64,000 nucleotides of DNA from Geotoga petraea. Lineage in GTDB: Bacteria > Thermotogota > Thermotogae > Petrotogales > Petrotogaceae. The stretch lies in NCBI RefSeq assembly GCF_900102615.1, contig NZ_FMYV01000002.1, positions 124,001-188,000 on the forward strand, written 5' to 3'. Every line of letters starts with the position of its first letter. Positions within the stretch are counted from its first letter, which is position 1. This document shows, in pieces, positions 1-7,871 of the stretch. A program made the position numbers and the translations under genes. The notes below the pieces were generated by a model that saw nothing but the letters and a program-made list of their open reading frames with translations, did not search any database and was not told where the DNA came from.

Positions 1-2
1 TG

Positions 3-1694
3 ATATCTTTTTTTGTATTTTTTTTCAGTTTCTTTCAATTCAATGAGAATGAAAAAATTAATATAGTTATAGACGAAAATATAAGTGATGTAAATTCCAT
101 AATTTCGAACCTTTATTATATTAGGGACAATGAAGTATCTCCAGGCGATAAGAGACTAGATGATATATTAAATTTATTAAGAGAAATAAAAAATCAAAAT
201 CAAAATTTAAACATAGAATATAGCTTCTATATTACGGATAGTTTTTTAAAGGATTTTAATTCACAACCAGTAGAAGATGTAATTAATGAAATTTCAAAAT
301 ACGCAAGATATATTAGAGATTATAAACAAGAAAGAATAGACCAGGCCTTTCAATTCAACAGATTTTCTTTGGTATTTCTTATGCTATCCATAGGGGTATT
401 GACTGTTTTAGTTACATATCAAAGATTTAATTTAAACAATTTTTTTGAAAAAATAAATAAAGGCGTTAAAGATATTGAACATATATTAAGTTATAAAAAG
501 ATAGACAAAAAAATAGATTATGAATGGCAAGAAGAAAAAATATTTATAAAAGAAATTGAAAAAATCGATGAAGAAATGAAAATAAACAAGAATTTATTAG
601 AAATTGGAAGATACAATTCTATGTATGAATTACTTAAAGAAATTATGGATACAGTAGATTCTAAACTTCCTATTGATAGGTTATCTTTTGCATTTATAGA
701 CACTACAGGAAATGTAATTGCCGAAACTGCTTCAACAAAACTTGGTAATATATTTTTAGATGCAGGATTTGCTGATAAATTAGACAACAGATCTTTAAAG
801 GAATTAGTCAAATCAAAGGAATATAGAATAATAAATGATTTGGAAGATCATTACCACAACAAAAGAAAATCTGAAGCAACAAGACTTTTATTAAAAGAAG
901 GTATAAGATCAAATTTAACCGCGCCAATTGAATTTAGTGACAAAGTGGTAGGATTCATTTTCTTTGCCTCATCAAAGAAAAATATATACAGCCAATACCA
1001 CATAAACCTTGCTAAAAGAATTGTGAACATATTAAAGCAAAATATTTTTAGCCATTATATCGTTCAACAAATCATAGCTTCAACATCAAATGGATTTGTT
1101 AAATTAGTTGAAGGGAAAGATAATGAAACCGGCGATCATATTTCAAGGGTTGCAAATGTTTCAGGACTAATAGCTAAAAAACTTTCTTTTATAAATTCAG
1201 ATATAACACCAAAATTTATAAGAGAACTCTATCTTTTTGCCCCATTACATGATATTGGAAAAGTTGGTATACCAGACGAAATTCTTTTAAAACCGGGTAA
1301 ATTAACTAAAGAAGAATACGATATTATGAAAAAACACGTAACTATTGGGGAAAATATTATAAATGATATGAATAAAAATATTGAAAATTTAAGCGATTTG
1401 AGCCTTTTAAATACTGCAATAAATATAATAAGCGGACATCATGAAAAATTTGATGGTTCTGGCTACCCAAGAGGGAAAAAGGGAAAGAATATATCTTTAG
1501 CTGGAAGAATAGTAGCAGTAGCTGATGTTTTTGATGCATTAATGAGCAAAAGACCTTACAAAGATGCTTTTAGTTTTGAAGAGTCTTTTAATTTAATTAA
1601 AAAAGGCTCGGGAAATCATTTTGACCCTGAAATAGTTGAAATGTTTGAATCTTCAATTAAAGAAGTTAAGGAAATTTATGGTCTTTACAATTAA
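3..1694 (+). CDS. HD-GYP domain sensor protein, 5' end cut by window edge
   Basis: Probable cyclic-di-GMP phosphodiesterase of the inner membrane. The frame is open without a stop from base 3, so the start lies outside the window; a TTG at 369 is internal. In order: end of a first hydrophobic segment (bases 3-45), an extracytoplasmic stretch of about 100 residues, a second membrane segment (around 366-420), a charged linker, a GAF-like domain (about 600-1060) and a C-terminal HD-GYP domain. The HD-GYP hallmarks are visible: ETGDHISRV, LHDIGKVGIP, GHHEKFDGSGYP and ADVFDALMSKRPY. Family knowledge says such proteins hydrolyse c-di-GMP to pGpG/GMP; the extracytoplasmic part probably senses an unknown ligand. 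The stop codon overlaps the putative trp promoter. Confidence 0.9.
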   Translation: MSFFVFFFSFFQFNENEKINIVIDENISDVNSIISNLYYIRDNEVSPGDKRLDDILNLLREIKNQNQNLNIEYSFYITDSFLKDFNSQPVEDVINEISKYARYIRDYKQERIDQAFQFNRFSLVFLMLSIGVLTVLVTYQRFNLNNFFEKINKGVKDIEHILSYKKIDKKIDYEWQEEKIFIKEIEKIDEEMKINKNLLEIGRYNSMYELLKEIMDTVDSKLPIDRLSFAFIDTTGNVIAETASTKLGNIFLDAGFADKLDNRSLKELVKSKEYRIINDLEDHYHNKRKSEATRLLLKEGIRSNLTAPIEFSDKVVGFIFFASSKKNIYSQYHINLAKRIVNILKQNIFSHYIVQQIIASTSNGFVKLVEGKDNETGDHISRVANVSGLIAKKLSFINSDITPKFIRELYLFAPLHDIGKVGIPDEILLKPGKLTKEEYDIMKKHVTIGENIINDMNKNIENLSDLSLLNTAINIISGHHEKFDGSGYPRGKKGKNISLAGRIVAVADVFDALMSKRPYKDAFSFEESFNLIKKGSGNHFDPEIVEMFESSIKEVKEIYGLYN

Positions 1695-1712
1695 TCAATA
1701 TTGTGTTATTAT
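1684..1712 (+). promoter_or_regulatory. Putative trp leader promoter
   Basis: TTTACA at 1684-1689 and TATTAT at 1707-1712 with a 17-base spacer, each 5 of 6 to the sigma-70 consensus. The -35 box sits inside the last codons of the HD-GYP gene. Transcription would start near 1719, just before the SD (AGGGAG, 1728-1733) of the leader peptide. Confidence 0.6.
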
Positions 1713-1741
1713 TAAAATATAAAATTTAGGGAGTGGGTATC

Positions 1742-1795
1742 ATGTTTATTAACTCTTTAAATGTAAATAATAATTGGTGGTGGCATCTAACTTAG
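1742..1795 (+). CDS. trpL: trp operon leader peptide (17 aa, three consecutive Trp codons)
   Basis: Too short for normal gene calling. ATG at 1742 follows an AGGGAGTGGG ribosome binding site by about 8 bases; the peptide reads MFINSLNVNNNWWWHLT and ends in TAG at 1793-1795. Three adjacent TGG codons (1775-1783) lie exactly where an attenuator needs the ribosome to stall, at the start of the first of four pairing segments. It precedes trpB. By analogy with enterobacterial trpL, the peptide has no function beyond sensing charged tRNA-Trp. Confidence 0.9.
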   Translation: MFINSLNVNNNWWWHLT

Positions 1796-1861
1796 GATGT
1801 CATTTATCGCTATATAAAAAAATAAGCGAGGCATCCTATTTATATGGATGCCTCTTTTTTA
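1781..1861 (+). promoter_or_regulatory. trp transcription attenuator (pause, antiterminator and terminator hairpins)
   Basis: Four segments pair as in the classical attenuator. Segment 1 (1781-1787) pairs with segment 2 (1796-1802). Segment 2 (1794-1801) can instead pair with segment 3 (1830-1837, 8 pairs including one G-U), forming an antiterminator. Segment 3 (1828-1836, GAGGCATCC) pairs perfectly with segment 4 (1846-1854, GGATGCCTC) followed by a T run at 1855-1860, forming the terminator. A ribosome stalled on the Trp codons covers segment 1 and frees segment 2, allowing read-through into trpB. Confidence 0.9.
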
Positions 1862-1872
1862 TTGGGTATATA

Positions 1873-1908
1873 CCCCTTTCTCTATAAAAAGAGGAAGGGG
1901 ATTTTTTT
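1873..1908 (+). terminator. Second terminator-like hairpin between attenuator and trpB
   Basis: CCCCTTTCTC at 1873-1882 pairs with GAGGAAGGGG at 1891-1900 (10 pairs, one G-U), loop of 8, then A and seven T (1902-1908). It lies after the attenuator terminator and 27 bases before trpB. A 12-base palindrome GGGTATATACCC (1864-1875) overlaps its left arm and could compete with it. Confidence 0.65.
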
Positions 1909-1935
1909 ATATAAAATCAAAAGGAGTGAAAAAAA

Positions 1936-3093
1936 ATGTTGAAAACAAGTGGTATTTATTATGGTGAATTTGGTGGAAGATATGTTCCTGATCATTTGGA
2001 TAAAAAGTTGGAAATTTTAGAAGATGTTTTTAAAGAAATAAAAAATGATCCGGTTTTTATTTCTGAATATCAATATTATCTTAAAAACTATGTTGGAAGG
2101 CCTTCTGCACTTTATTATGCAAAAAATTTGAGCAAAATAATTGGTGTTAAAACATATCTAAAGAGAGAAGATCTAAATCATACTGGTGCTCACAAAATAA
2201 ACAACGCTATTGGACAAATTCTTATAGCAAAAAGAATGGGTAAGAAAGAGATAATAGCTGAAACAGGTGCAGGGCAACATGGTGTAGCAACTGCAACAGC
2301 TGCAGCATTATTTAATATGAAATGTAAAATATTCATGGGAGAAGAAGATATTAATAGGCAAAAAATGAACGTAGAGAGAATGAAGATATTAGGAGCAGAA
2401 ATTATACCGGCAACAAATGGGACAAAAACCTTAAAAGAAGCTGTTGATAAGGCACTTGAATATTATGTTGATAATCCAGAGAGCTATTACTTGCTTGGCT
2501 CAGCTGTAGGGCCCTCACCTTATCCAGAAATGGTTAAGTTTTTTCAATCTGTTATTGGGCAAGAAGCTAAAAAGCAATTTTTTGATTTTGAAGGGGAATT
2601 ACCAGATGGAATATTTGCTTGTATAGGTGGGGGCTCGAATTCTATTGGCATTTTTAATGATTTTATAAAAGATGAAGTAAAACTTTATGCAGCAGAAGGT
2701 GGTGGAGAGGGTATAAACTCTGGAAGGACGGCAGCCACACTTTCAAGTAAAAGTCAACCTATAATATTCCAAGGCTCATTCTCTTATTGCCTAACAGATC
2801 AAGAATCAAATCCTATAGAGGCATATTCTATTTCAGCAGGTTTAGACTATCCAGGTATAGGACCTGAACATGCTTTTTTCAAAGAATCAAATAGAATTAT
2901 GTATTATCCAATAAATGATGATGAAGCTATAGAATCATTTAAAATTCTTTCAAAAGAAGAAGGTATAATTCCAGCTATAGAATCTGCCCATGCAATTGCT
3001 TTAGCAAAGAAAATTGCAAAAGTAGAAGGTTTAAAAAAGATAATCGTTAACTTATCTGGTAGAGGAGATAAAGATGTAGGAAGATTCTTATAA
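1936..3093 (+). CDS. trpB: Tryptophan synthase beta chain
   Basis: Catalyses the PLP-dependent joining of indole and serine to tryptophan in the cytosol. 385 residues, the usual TrpB1 length. Visible: N-terminal GEFGGRYVP, the PLP-lysine motif HTGAHKINNA, AETGAGQHGVA, the phosphate-binding GGGSNSIG, and the C-terminal LSGRGDKDV. SD AAAGGAGTG precedes the ATG. It stands alone: no trpA or other trp gene follows (the next gene is a metalloprotease), so the partner TrpA must lie elsewhere, or the enzyme salvages indole. The leader-peptide attenuator upstream indicates control by tRNA-Trp charging. Confidence 0.96.
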   Translation: MLKTSGIYYGEFGGRYVPDHLDKKLEILEDVFKEIKNDPVFISEYQYYLKNYVGRPSALYYAKNLSKIIGVKTYLKREDLNHTGAHKINNAIGQILIAKRMGKKEIIAETGAGQHGVATATAAALFNMKCKIFMGEEDINRQKMNVERMKILGAEIIPATNGTKTLKEAVDKALEYYVDNPESYYLLGSAVGPSPYPEMVKFFQSVIGQEAKKQFFDFEGELPDGIFACIGGGSNSIGIFNDFIKDEVKLYAAEGGGEGINSGRTAATLSSKSQPIIFQGSFSYCLTDQESNPIEAYSISAGLDYPGIGPEHAFFKESNRIMYYPINDDEAIESFKILSKEEGIIPAIESAHAIALAKKIAKVEGLKKIIVNLSGRGDKDVGRFL

Positions 3094-3121
3094 AAATGGT
3101 AAAATACTTTTGGTGATAATT

Positions 3122-3823
3122 TTGATAAGTAGAATAAAAATCCAAAATATAGAAATGGATCTTCTTATAAAGAACATAACTAAAAAAAGTTTAAAGATAT
3201 ATGTTTCCGAAGATAAAAAACTGGTTATACATAAACCAAAAGATTACCCTATGGCAAAGGTTAAAAATTTTATATTAAAAAATGAAAAAAACATTATAGA
3301 AGAATTCAATAAAGAAAAAGAAATTACTAATGATTTTCATTTTTTGGGTGAAGAAATTGATTATGCTTACAAAGAAAATTCACAAGTTATGAACGTTGAT
3401 GTAAAAAAATTGGGGAATAATTTATTGGTAGTATACAATAAAAATCTTCCAGAAAATATTAAAAAAGAAATTATTGAAAAAGAACAGATAAACTTCTTTT
3501 ACAAAGAACTGGGAGATTTGATATTAAAATATGTTGAAAAACATAAAATTCATATACAAAAAAATATAAATATTATAAAAATAAAAAATTTAAAGTCAAG
3601 ATGGGGAAGTTGTTCATCAAAAAACAACTTGAACTTCAACATAAAGCTTATATGTTTTAGAGAAGAAGTAATAGAGTATGTTGTAGTACATGAGATGTGC
3701 CATTTAGTTCATATGGATCATTCAAAAGAATTTTGGCGATTAGTGGAAAAGATTTTGCCAGATTATAGAGTAAGAAAAAGCGAATTATCTAAAAAAATAA
3801 AAATTCCGGAGCTTTTAAAATAG
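3122..3823 (+). CDS. YgjP-like (DUF45/M48-type) zinc metallopeptidase
   Basis: Predicted zinc-dependent peptidase of the YgjP/SprT-like group, cytosolic, substrate unknown. The C-terminal half carries LKSRWGSCSSKNNLNFN and the zinc motif VVHEMCHLVHMDHSKEFW (HExxH plus a third His), diagnostic of this family. About 233 residues, as usual. The start is uncertain: TTG at 3122 follows a weak TGGTGAT at a good distance; TTG 3110 and GTG 3113 are in frame. It sits 28 bases after trpB and probably shares its transcript, though no functional tie is known. Confidence 0.85.
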   Translation: MISRIKIQNIEMDLLIKNITKKSLKIYVSEDKKLVIHKPKDYPMAKVKNFILKNEKNIIEEFNKEKEITNDFHFLGEEIDYAYKENSQVMNVDVKKLGNNLLVVYNKNLPENIKKEIIEKEQINFFYKELGDLILKYVEKHKIHIQKNINIIKIKNLKSRWGSCSSKNNLNFNIKLICFREEVIEYVVVHEMCHLVHMDHSKEFWRLVEKILPDYRVRKSELSKKIKIPELLK

Positions 3824-3838
3824 CTCCGGAAATATTTT
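3804..3838. terminator. Convergent bidirectional terminator
   Basis: TTCCGGAGC (3804-3812) and GCTCCGGAA (3823-3831) form a 9-pair stem overlapping the stop of the metallopeptidase, with an AT-rich tract after it. It serves the converging ends of the plus-strand trpB cluster and the minus-strand envelope cluster. Confidence 0.75.
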
Positions 3839-4539
3839 TAGTAATCTGTATCTATTTCAAACATCATAGATATTAAAAATCCTTCTAATTTGTTATCTAT
3901 TGCGCTATTTTCTAAGAAGTTTGGAAACATAGAAACAAAGTTGTTAGTCCAACCAATATTTGCAATGTTGAAGAAGTAATCAGTTTTTAAAACCATATTT
4001 ATAGAAGTATATCTATTTTTATTTATATTAAAGCCTAAGTCAACACCAATTTTAAGAGGAACTTCCATAGAATATAAAATTGTACTGTTACCAGGATTAT
4101 CTAACACATTTTGAACATTTTCAACAGATTTTTCTTGAATCAAAAATATTTGAGACCCTATTCCCATACCAAAATTTGGCATAAGGCTAATTGTTCCAAA
4201 TTCTAAATTATAGCCAACACCACCAGTAAAAGTAGTGCCAACAAACCTATTTTTGTAGTTATTATTTTCATTACTTAAATTCATAAAAATATTTGTATCC
4301 ATTATTAGTGCCAAATTGTTATCCAGAATAAAACTATTAGAATTAGCCATGTTGAAAATAGGTGTATTTATTGTTGGAAGATCATGTTCTTGAAATGTAG
4401 AATTTATGGCTTCTACGTCTAATAAAGCTACACCTCCGCCAAAACTACTTTTCATTGAATAAGTTTTTTCGTTATTTGAAGCACTAAAAACAAGAGTAAA
4501 AGATAAAACCAATAAAAATACCAATAATGTTTTTTTCAT
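3838..4539 (-). CDS. Exported, probable outer-membrane beta-barrel protein
   Basis: No named family recognised. Starts with a typical signal peptide (MKKTLLVFLLVLSFTLVFSA). I chose the ATG at 4539 because AAGGAGGT lies just upstream and the signal peptide begins there; a longer in-frame start at 4575 would overlap the neighbour. The mature part of about 215 residues shows alternating polar/hydrophobic strands and Gly/Asn-rich turns (GGVGYNLEFGTISLMPNFGMGIG), suggesting a small barrel in the outer envelope (toga). It is the last gene of a three-gene run with two alpha/beta hydrolases, 13 bases after the second. Confidence 0.6.
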   Translation of the reverse strand: MKKTLLVFLLVLSFTLVFSASNNEKTYSMKSSFGGGVALLDVEAINSTFQEHDLPTINTPIFNMANSNSFILDNNLALIMDTNIFMNLSNENNNYKNRFVGTTFTGGVGYNLEFGTISLMPNFGMGIGSQIFLIQEKSVENVQNVLDNPGNSTILYSMEVPLKIGVDLGFNINKNRYTSINMVLKTDYFFNIANIGWTNNFVSMFPNFLENSAIDNKLEGFLISMMFEIDTDY

Positions 4540-4552
4540 TTTTACTACCTCC

Positions 4553-5572
4553 TTATTTGTGTATAAAATTATCAAAGTTATCAGAGATCTTATCTCTTTC
4601 GAGCAATCTGGTTCTAATCTTACTGTCTTTTATATTTAGTTTATTCAAAATATAATGTGCTAAAAGATATTCAAAGGGCAACCACGTAACGTGTCCAACT
4701 GGTATCATGTAATATTTACATCCTTTAAACTCTTTTAAAAGCATTTTTCTACTTTTCCTTGAGAGGGTGTTGTCAAAAATCGCTTCTATAAAAGTTATTA
4801 TTTTTGGGTCTACCAAATGAGCATAAGATAAAGGATCGATTTTAAAAAGAGGGTGAATATCTGATTCCATTATTTCTTGTGCACTCATGGTTTTAACTTT
4901 GTCTAAGTTTTTTTTGTAGATAGAATTTATGTATTCAACATCATGTAAGTTGTAATCAGTTTTAAAACCTTTATCTATTAACCTCCTTATAAACTTTGTT
5001 GTGGGAGAACGATACAATATCTCTGGTAGACTCCCGCCGGTAGTCATTAAAACAAGTTCACTAATCCTTTTATCTACAGCAGCTGTAATTGTAGAAACCA
5101 TTCCACCAAGGCAATATCCAATTACAATGTTATTTTCTTTCCAAAGGTCTAAAGATTCAAGTAGATCAAGCGTTGATCTTAAATCTACAACAGCATTTTC
5201 CCAAAATTGAACCAATTGATTCATTTCTGGCCAAAGAAAACTTCTTCCACTAACGGATGAGTCATCTACTCTGGTGTAATTACCGGGTAAAATTAGAATA
5301 GTAGAATTTATTCCAACAGAAGCCAAATGTCTTCCCATCCAGATCAAGAATTTTATATTTGAACTGCCCAAACCATGAACAATCAAAGAAGATGCGAATA
5401 TTTTCCCTTTTGGCTTAAAGTTATAAATCTGAACTTGTTCTGTTCCCATTTTTGGGTTTTTATATCTTGTTTTATAAGTTATATAGCTACATCTATAGTG
5501 TTTCCCTTTAAAAATATAACCAGAACTGTAATCAAAAGGATTCTTTTCATAGTTAAAGTTGACTTTCATCAT
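4553..5572 (-). CDS. Alpha/beta hydrolase with Cys at the nucleophile elbow
   Basis: Cytosolic alpha/beta-hydrolase-fold protein of 339 residues. SLIVHGLGSSNIKF supplies the oxyanion region; the nucleophile elbow reads GYCLGGM with Cys154 where most esterases have Ser, as in dienelactone-hydrolase-like enzymes; the C-terminal PVGHVTWLPFEY holds the likely catalytic His. No signal peptide. The start overlaps the TGA of the upstream esterase (ATGATGA), implying translational coupling. It vaguely resembles ABHD18-type proteins. Substrate unknown. Confidence 0.75.
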   Translation of the reverse strand: MMKVNFNYEKNPFDYSSGYIFKGKHYRCSYITYKTRYKNPKMGTEQVQIYNFKPKGKIFASSLIVHGLGSSNIKFLIWMGRHLASVGINSTILILPGNYTRVDDSSVSGRSFLWPEMNQLVQFWENAVVDLRSTLDLLESLDLWKENNIVIGYCLGGMVSTITAAVDKRISELVLMTTGGSLPEILYRSPTTKFIRRLIDKGFKTDYNLHDVEYINSIYKKNLDKVKTMSAQEIMESDIHPLFKIDPLSYAHLVDPKIITFIEAIFDNTLSRKSRKMLLKEFKGCKYYMIPVGHVTWLPFEYLLAHYILNKLNIKDSKIRTRLLERDKISDNFDNFIHK

Positions 5573-6567
5573 TTATTCATCCTTTTCAAAAAATTTATCG
5601 TTCTTTTTATTATTTTAATAGTTTGATAATCGTTCATATAGAATTCAAAAGTATGGCCGCCTTTTTTGTGTACTAAAAATTCATAAGGAACATTTAAATG
5701 CTTTAGTTTTTTAGCTATTTTTACAGAAGAACAAAAAGGGACCGTATCGTCCAATTTTCCATGAGCTATCAAAACAGGAGGCAGATTCTCGTTCATCCAA
5801 TGTTTTGGTGAGTAAAATTCATAATCTAACTCATTTGCCTCAGGCATCGATTTCATAGTTGAAAGTACTGCAAATTTAGCAAAAAGAGACTTTACATCTT
5901 TATTGAAAATATCTTTAAGGTCGTAAGGAGTGTAATAAATTATTAGACTTTTAATACCTTTCATCTCTTCTTCATGCATCATTGCCGAATGGTAAGCAGC
6001 ATAAAGGAAACTTAAATGTCCTCCAGCTGAAAGCCCCATTAGGTTAATTTTTGATTTGTCTACTTTTAGTTCATTATTATTATTTTTTATATATTTAAGT
6101 GCATCTTCGTAATCTTCAAGAATTTCATCCATAGTGTTGGATATTCCCAATCTGTAATCAATAGAACAAACTAAAAAACCATTAACAGCTAAATATTTAC
6201 ACCACGAAACGTTGTTAGCTTGTCTTCTAAAACCTGATATCCATCCACCCCCATGGGCAAACAAAACTGTTGGATATTTTTCTTGTTTTTTTTCAGGGTA
6301 ATAAATATCCATTTTTAGTTTTTTCTTGTTTTTTGTTGTTTTATAGTGTACTGTTTTAACTTTTACATCTTTTTTTATATTAAGTGGTAGCTTTCTAAAT
6401 AACAAGTTTAAGATATATATCGTTGAATAAGTGAAAAAAGCTATAACAAGAACTATTCCACCATAGATAAAAGAAAATATTAAAATAAAAAACACATAGA
6501 TGAATCTAAAAAAACTTTTGGATTTGTGGAGAAAAGCAACAAAATTGTTGTATTTTTTCATAAGCAC
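5569..6567 (-). CDS. Membrane-anchored carboxylesterase/lipase (alpha/beta hydrolase)
   Basis: Esterase of the HSL/carboxylesterase (Aes-like) group. A hydrophobic segment near residues 20-50 (FFRFIYVFFILIFSFIYGG and on) should anchor it in the inner membrane. The catalytic part has the oxyanion motif HGGGWISG, the nucleophile elbow GLSAGGH (Ser180), an acid in HGKLDDTVPF and His in KKGGHTFEF. First gene of a run with the Cys-type hydrolase (4-base overlap) and the barrel protein, so the three may handle one envelope-derived ester. Substrate cannot be told from sequence. Confidence 0.88.
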   Translation of the reverse strand: MLMKKYNNFVAFLHKSKSFFRFIYVFFILIFSFIYGGIVLVIAFFTYSTIYILNLLFRKLPLNIKKDVKVKTVHYKTTKNKKKLKMDIYYPEKKQEKYPTVLFAHGGGWISGFRRQANNVSWCKYLAVNGFLVCSIDYRLGISNTMDEILEDYEDALKYIKNNNNELKVDKSKINLMGLSAGGHLSFLYAAYHSAMMHEEEMKGIKSLIIYYTPYDLKDIFNKDVKSLFAKFAVLSTMKSMPEANELDYEFYSPKHWMNENLPPVLIAHGKLDDTVPFCSSVKIAKKLKHLNVPYEFLVHKKGGHTFEFYMNDYQTIKIIKRTINFLKRMNK

Positions 6568-6631
6568 CTCTAAAAAGTATAAAAATAAATAATTAAAATA
6601 AATTTTTAAGTCTATATAAATTATAACATAA

Positions 6632-6657
6632 TAAAAAATCCGGCCTAAGCCGGATTT
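6632..6657 (-). terminator. Intrinsic terminator of the exported-protein pair
   Basis: Arms AAATCCGGC (6636-6644) and GCCGGATTT (6649-6657), loop of four. On the minus strand the stem is followed by TTTTTAT. Ends the 7721-6675 transcript. Confidence 0.8.
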
Positions 6658-6674
6658 GATTTTTAATTTTTTTA

Positions 6675-7154
6675 TTAATTTATTTCAACAGGAATTTCGT
6701 TTGCAAAGTCAACCATTAAATTGTTTAAATTTAAAATATTGTCGTTAGAATTCATAAATTCTACTATGGCATTTGTAAATACCTGTGATTTAACATTTTT
6801 TACGGATTTAACTGTTAAATTTCTTGAAGAATTTGTCCCAAAATATTTGTTATTGGTATTTGCTTTAACAATATATCCGTTAGAAACCATTTGATTTAAC
6901 TTTTCTAATTTTTTATCTTCTAAAGGGCTGCTTGTAGAAATTTCAATTCCATTATTCGTTGAAGAATAAGAGCTACTTGATGTGCTGACCATAGAAAGAA
7001 TAATGGCATCACTTGTTATTTCTATTGAATCAAAATGGTCTAAATTATACATAATTGAACCACTTCCGTCAAAATTACCTACAAATAAGAATTTAGCTGA
7101 AAAAGAAATCAAAGTTAACGCAATTAGAGTTACTATTAGTAAAGTTTTTTTCAT
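6675..7154 (-). CDS. Small exported protein of unknown function
   Basis: 159 residues with an N-terminal signal peptide (MKKTLLIVTLIALTLISFSA) and no recognised domain. The mature protein is rich in Ser, Asn and Thr with a low-complexity run STSSSSYSSTNNG near residue 60, typical of extracytoplasmic proteins. SD AGGAGG precedes the ATG. It follows a lipoprotein gene by 21 bases and the two form one transcript (promoter near 7800, terminator at 6632). Function not assignable. Confidence 0.65.
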   Translation of the reverse strand: MKKTLLIVTLIALTLISFSAKFLFVGNFDGSGSIMYNLDHFDSIEITSDAIILSMVSTSSSSYSSTNNGIEISTSSPLEDKKLEKLNQMVSNGYIVKANTNNKYFGTNSSRNLTVKSVKNVKSQVFTNAIVEFMNSNDNILNLNNLMVDFANEIPVEIN

Positions 7155-7175
7155 TCAAATAACCTCCTATAGTTA

Positions 7176-7721
7176 TTAGTCTTTTGTTGCTATCCATTTA
7201 TTAACATAATTATCAAAACCATTATACGTTATTTTAATAGTTTCTGTTGGTGTTCCTTCTAAAGTTAAATTAGATAATTCATTTATTATATCGCCTTTTA
7301 ATCTAAAAAGGCCACTGTATGTCTCAGCATTTAGGTTTTGATAATTTACATTAAAAATAAAACTAACAGTATTTTCATCATAATTTATTGTGAATTCTGG
7401 TTCATCATCGAAATAAACAAAATTACCATCACCTGAAGAGTCATAGTCATTAGGCCAATCGTATAATTTCGCTATCATTTTATATCTATTATCATAATTT
7501 GGCTCCAAGTAAAATTTAAAAGGTATCTCATCAATTGCAGTTTTAGGATCTGCGTTTGTTGCTTTTACATTATTTGAAGTTTCTACTGTGAAATTTAATG
7601 TATAAGTACCTTCTAAAGTTTCCTGTAATTGAGTCGCGTTTACCTGTCCTTCATATGGAACACAACTTGCAAAAACTAACAAAGTAATTACTAATAGCCC
7701 GGAAAAAATTGTTTTTTTCAT
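7176..7721 (-). CDS. Hypothetical lipoprotein
   Basis: 181 residues. The signal peptide ends in a lipobox (VFASC, Cys19 as the lipidated residue), followed by an acidic, Asn/Tyr-rich, strand-rich domain of about 160 residues with no recognised family. Expected in the outer envelope. SD is a GGGGGG run before the ATG. It has its own clear promoter and is co-transcribed with the exported protein at 6675. No function proposed. Confidence 0.7.
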   Translation of the reverse strand: MKKTIFSGLLVITLLVFASCVPYEGQVNATQLQETLEGTYTLNFTVETSNNVKATNADPKTAIDEIPFKFYLEPNYDNRYKMIAKLYDWPNDYDSSGDGNFVYFDDEPEFTINYDENTVSFIFNVNYQNLNAETYSGLFRLKGDIINELSNLTLEGTPTETIKITYNGFDNYVNKWIATKD

Positions 7722-7776
7722 AAAATCCCCCCTTCATTGGTTTAAAAATTTAATCACAATCATTTATTACATTTTT

Positions 7777-7805
7777 ATTATAGAATATTTTTGTTAAATC
7801 TACAA
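7777..7805 (-). promoter_or_regulatory. Promoter of the lipoprotein/exported protein pair
   Basis: On the minus strand TTGTAG (complement of 7800-7805) and TATAAT (complement of 7777-7782) are separated by exactly 17 bases. The perfect -10 and correct spacing support it; start near 7770. Confidence 0.65.
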
Positions 7806-7871
7806 CTAAGAAGTGACAACTTGCCATATTTTGGAATAAAAAGTCAAAATCTGCATAAACTTAGTTAAAGC

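Noticed and set aside
369-371. TTG as the start of the HD-GYP gene
   Set aside because: The frame is open upstream to the window edge, encoding a membrane segment and sensor domain continuous with the rest; no SD precedes 369.
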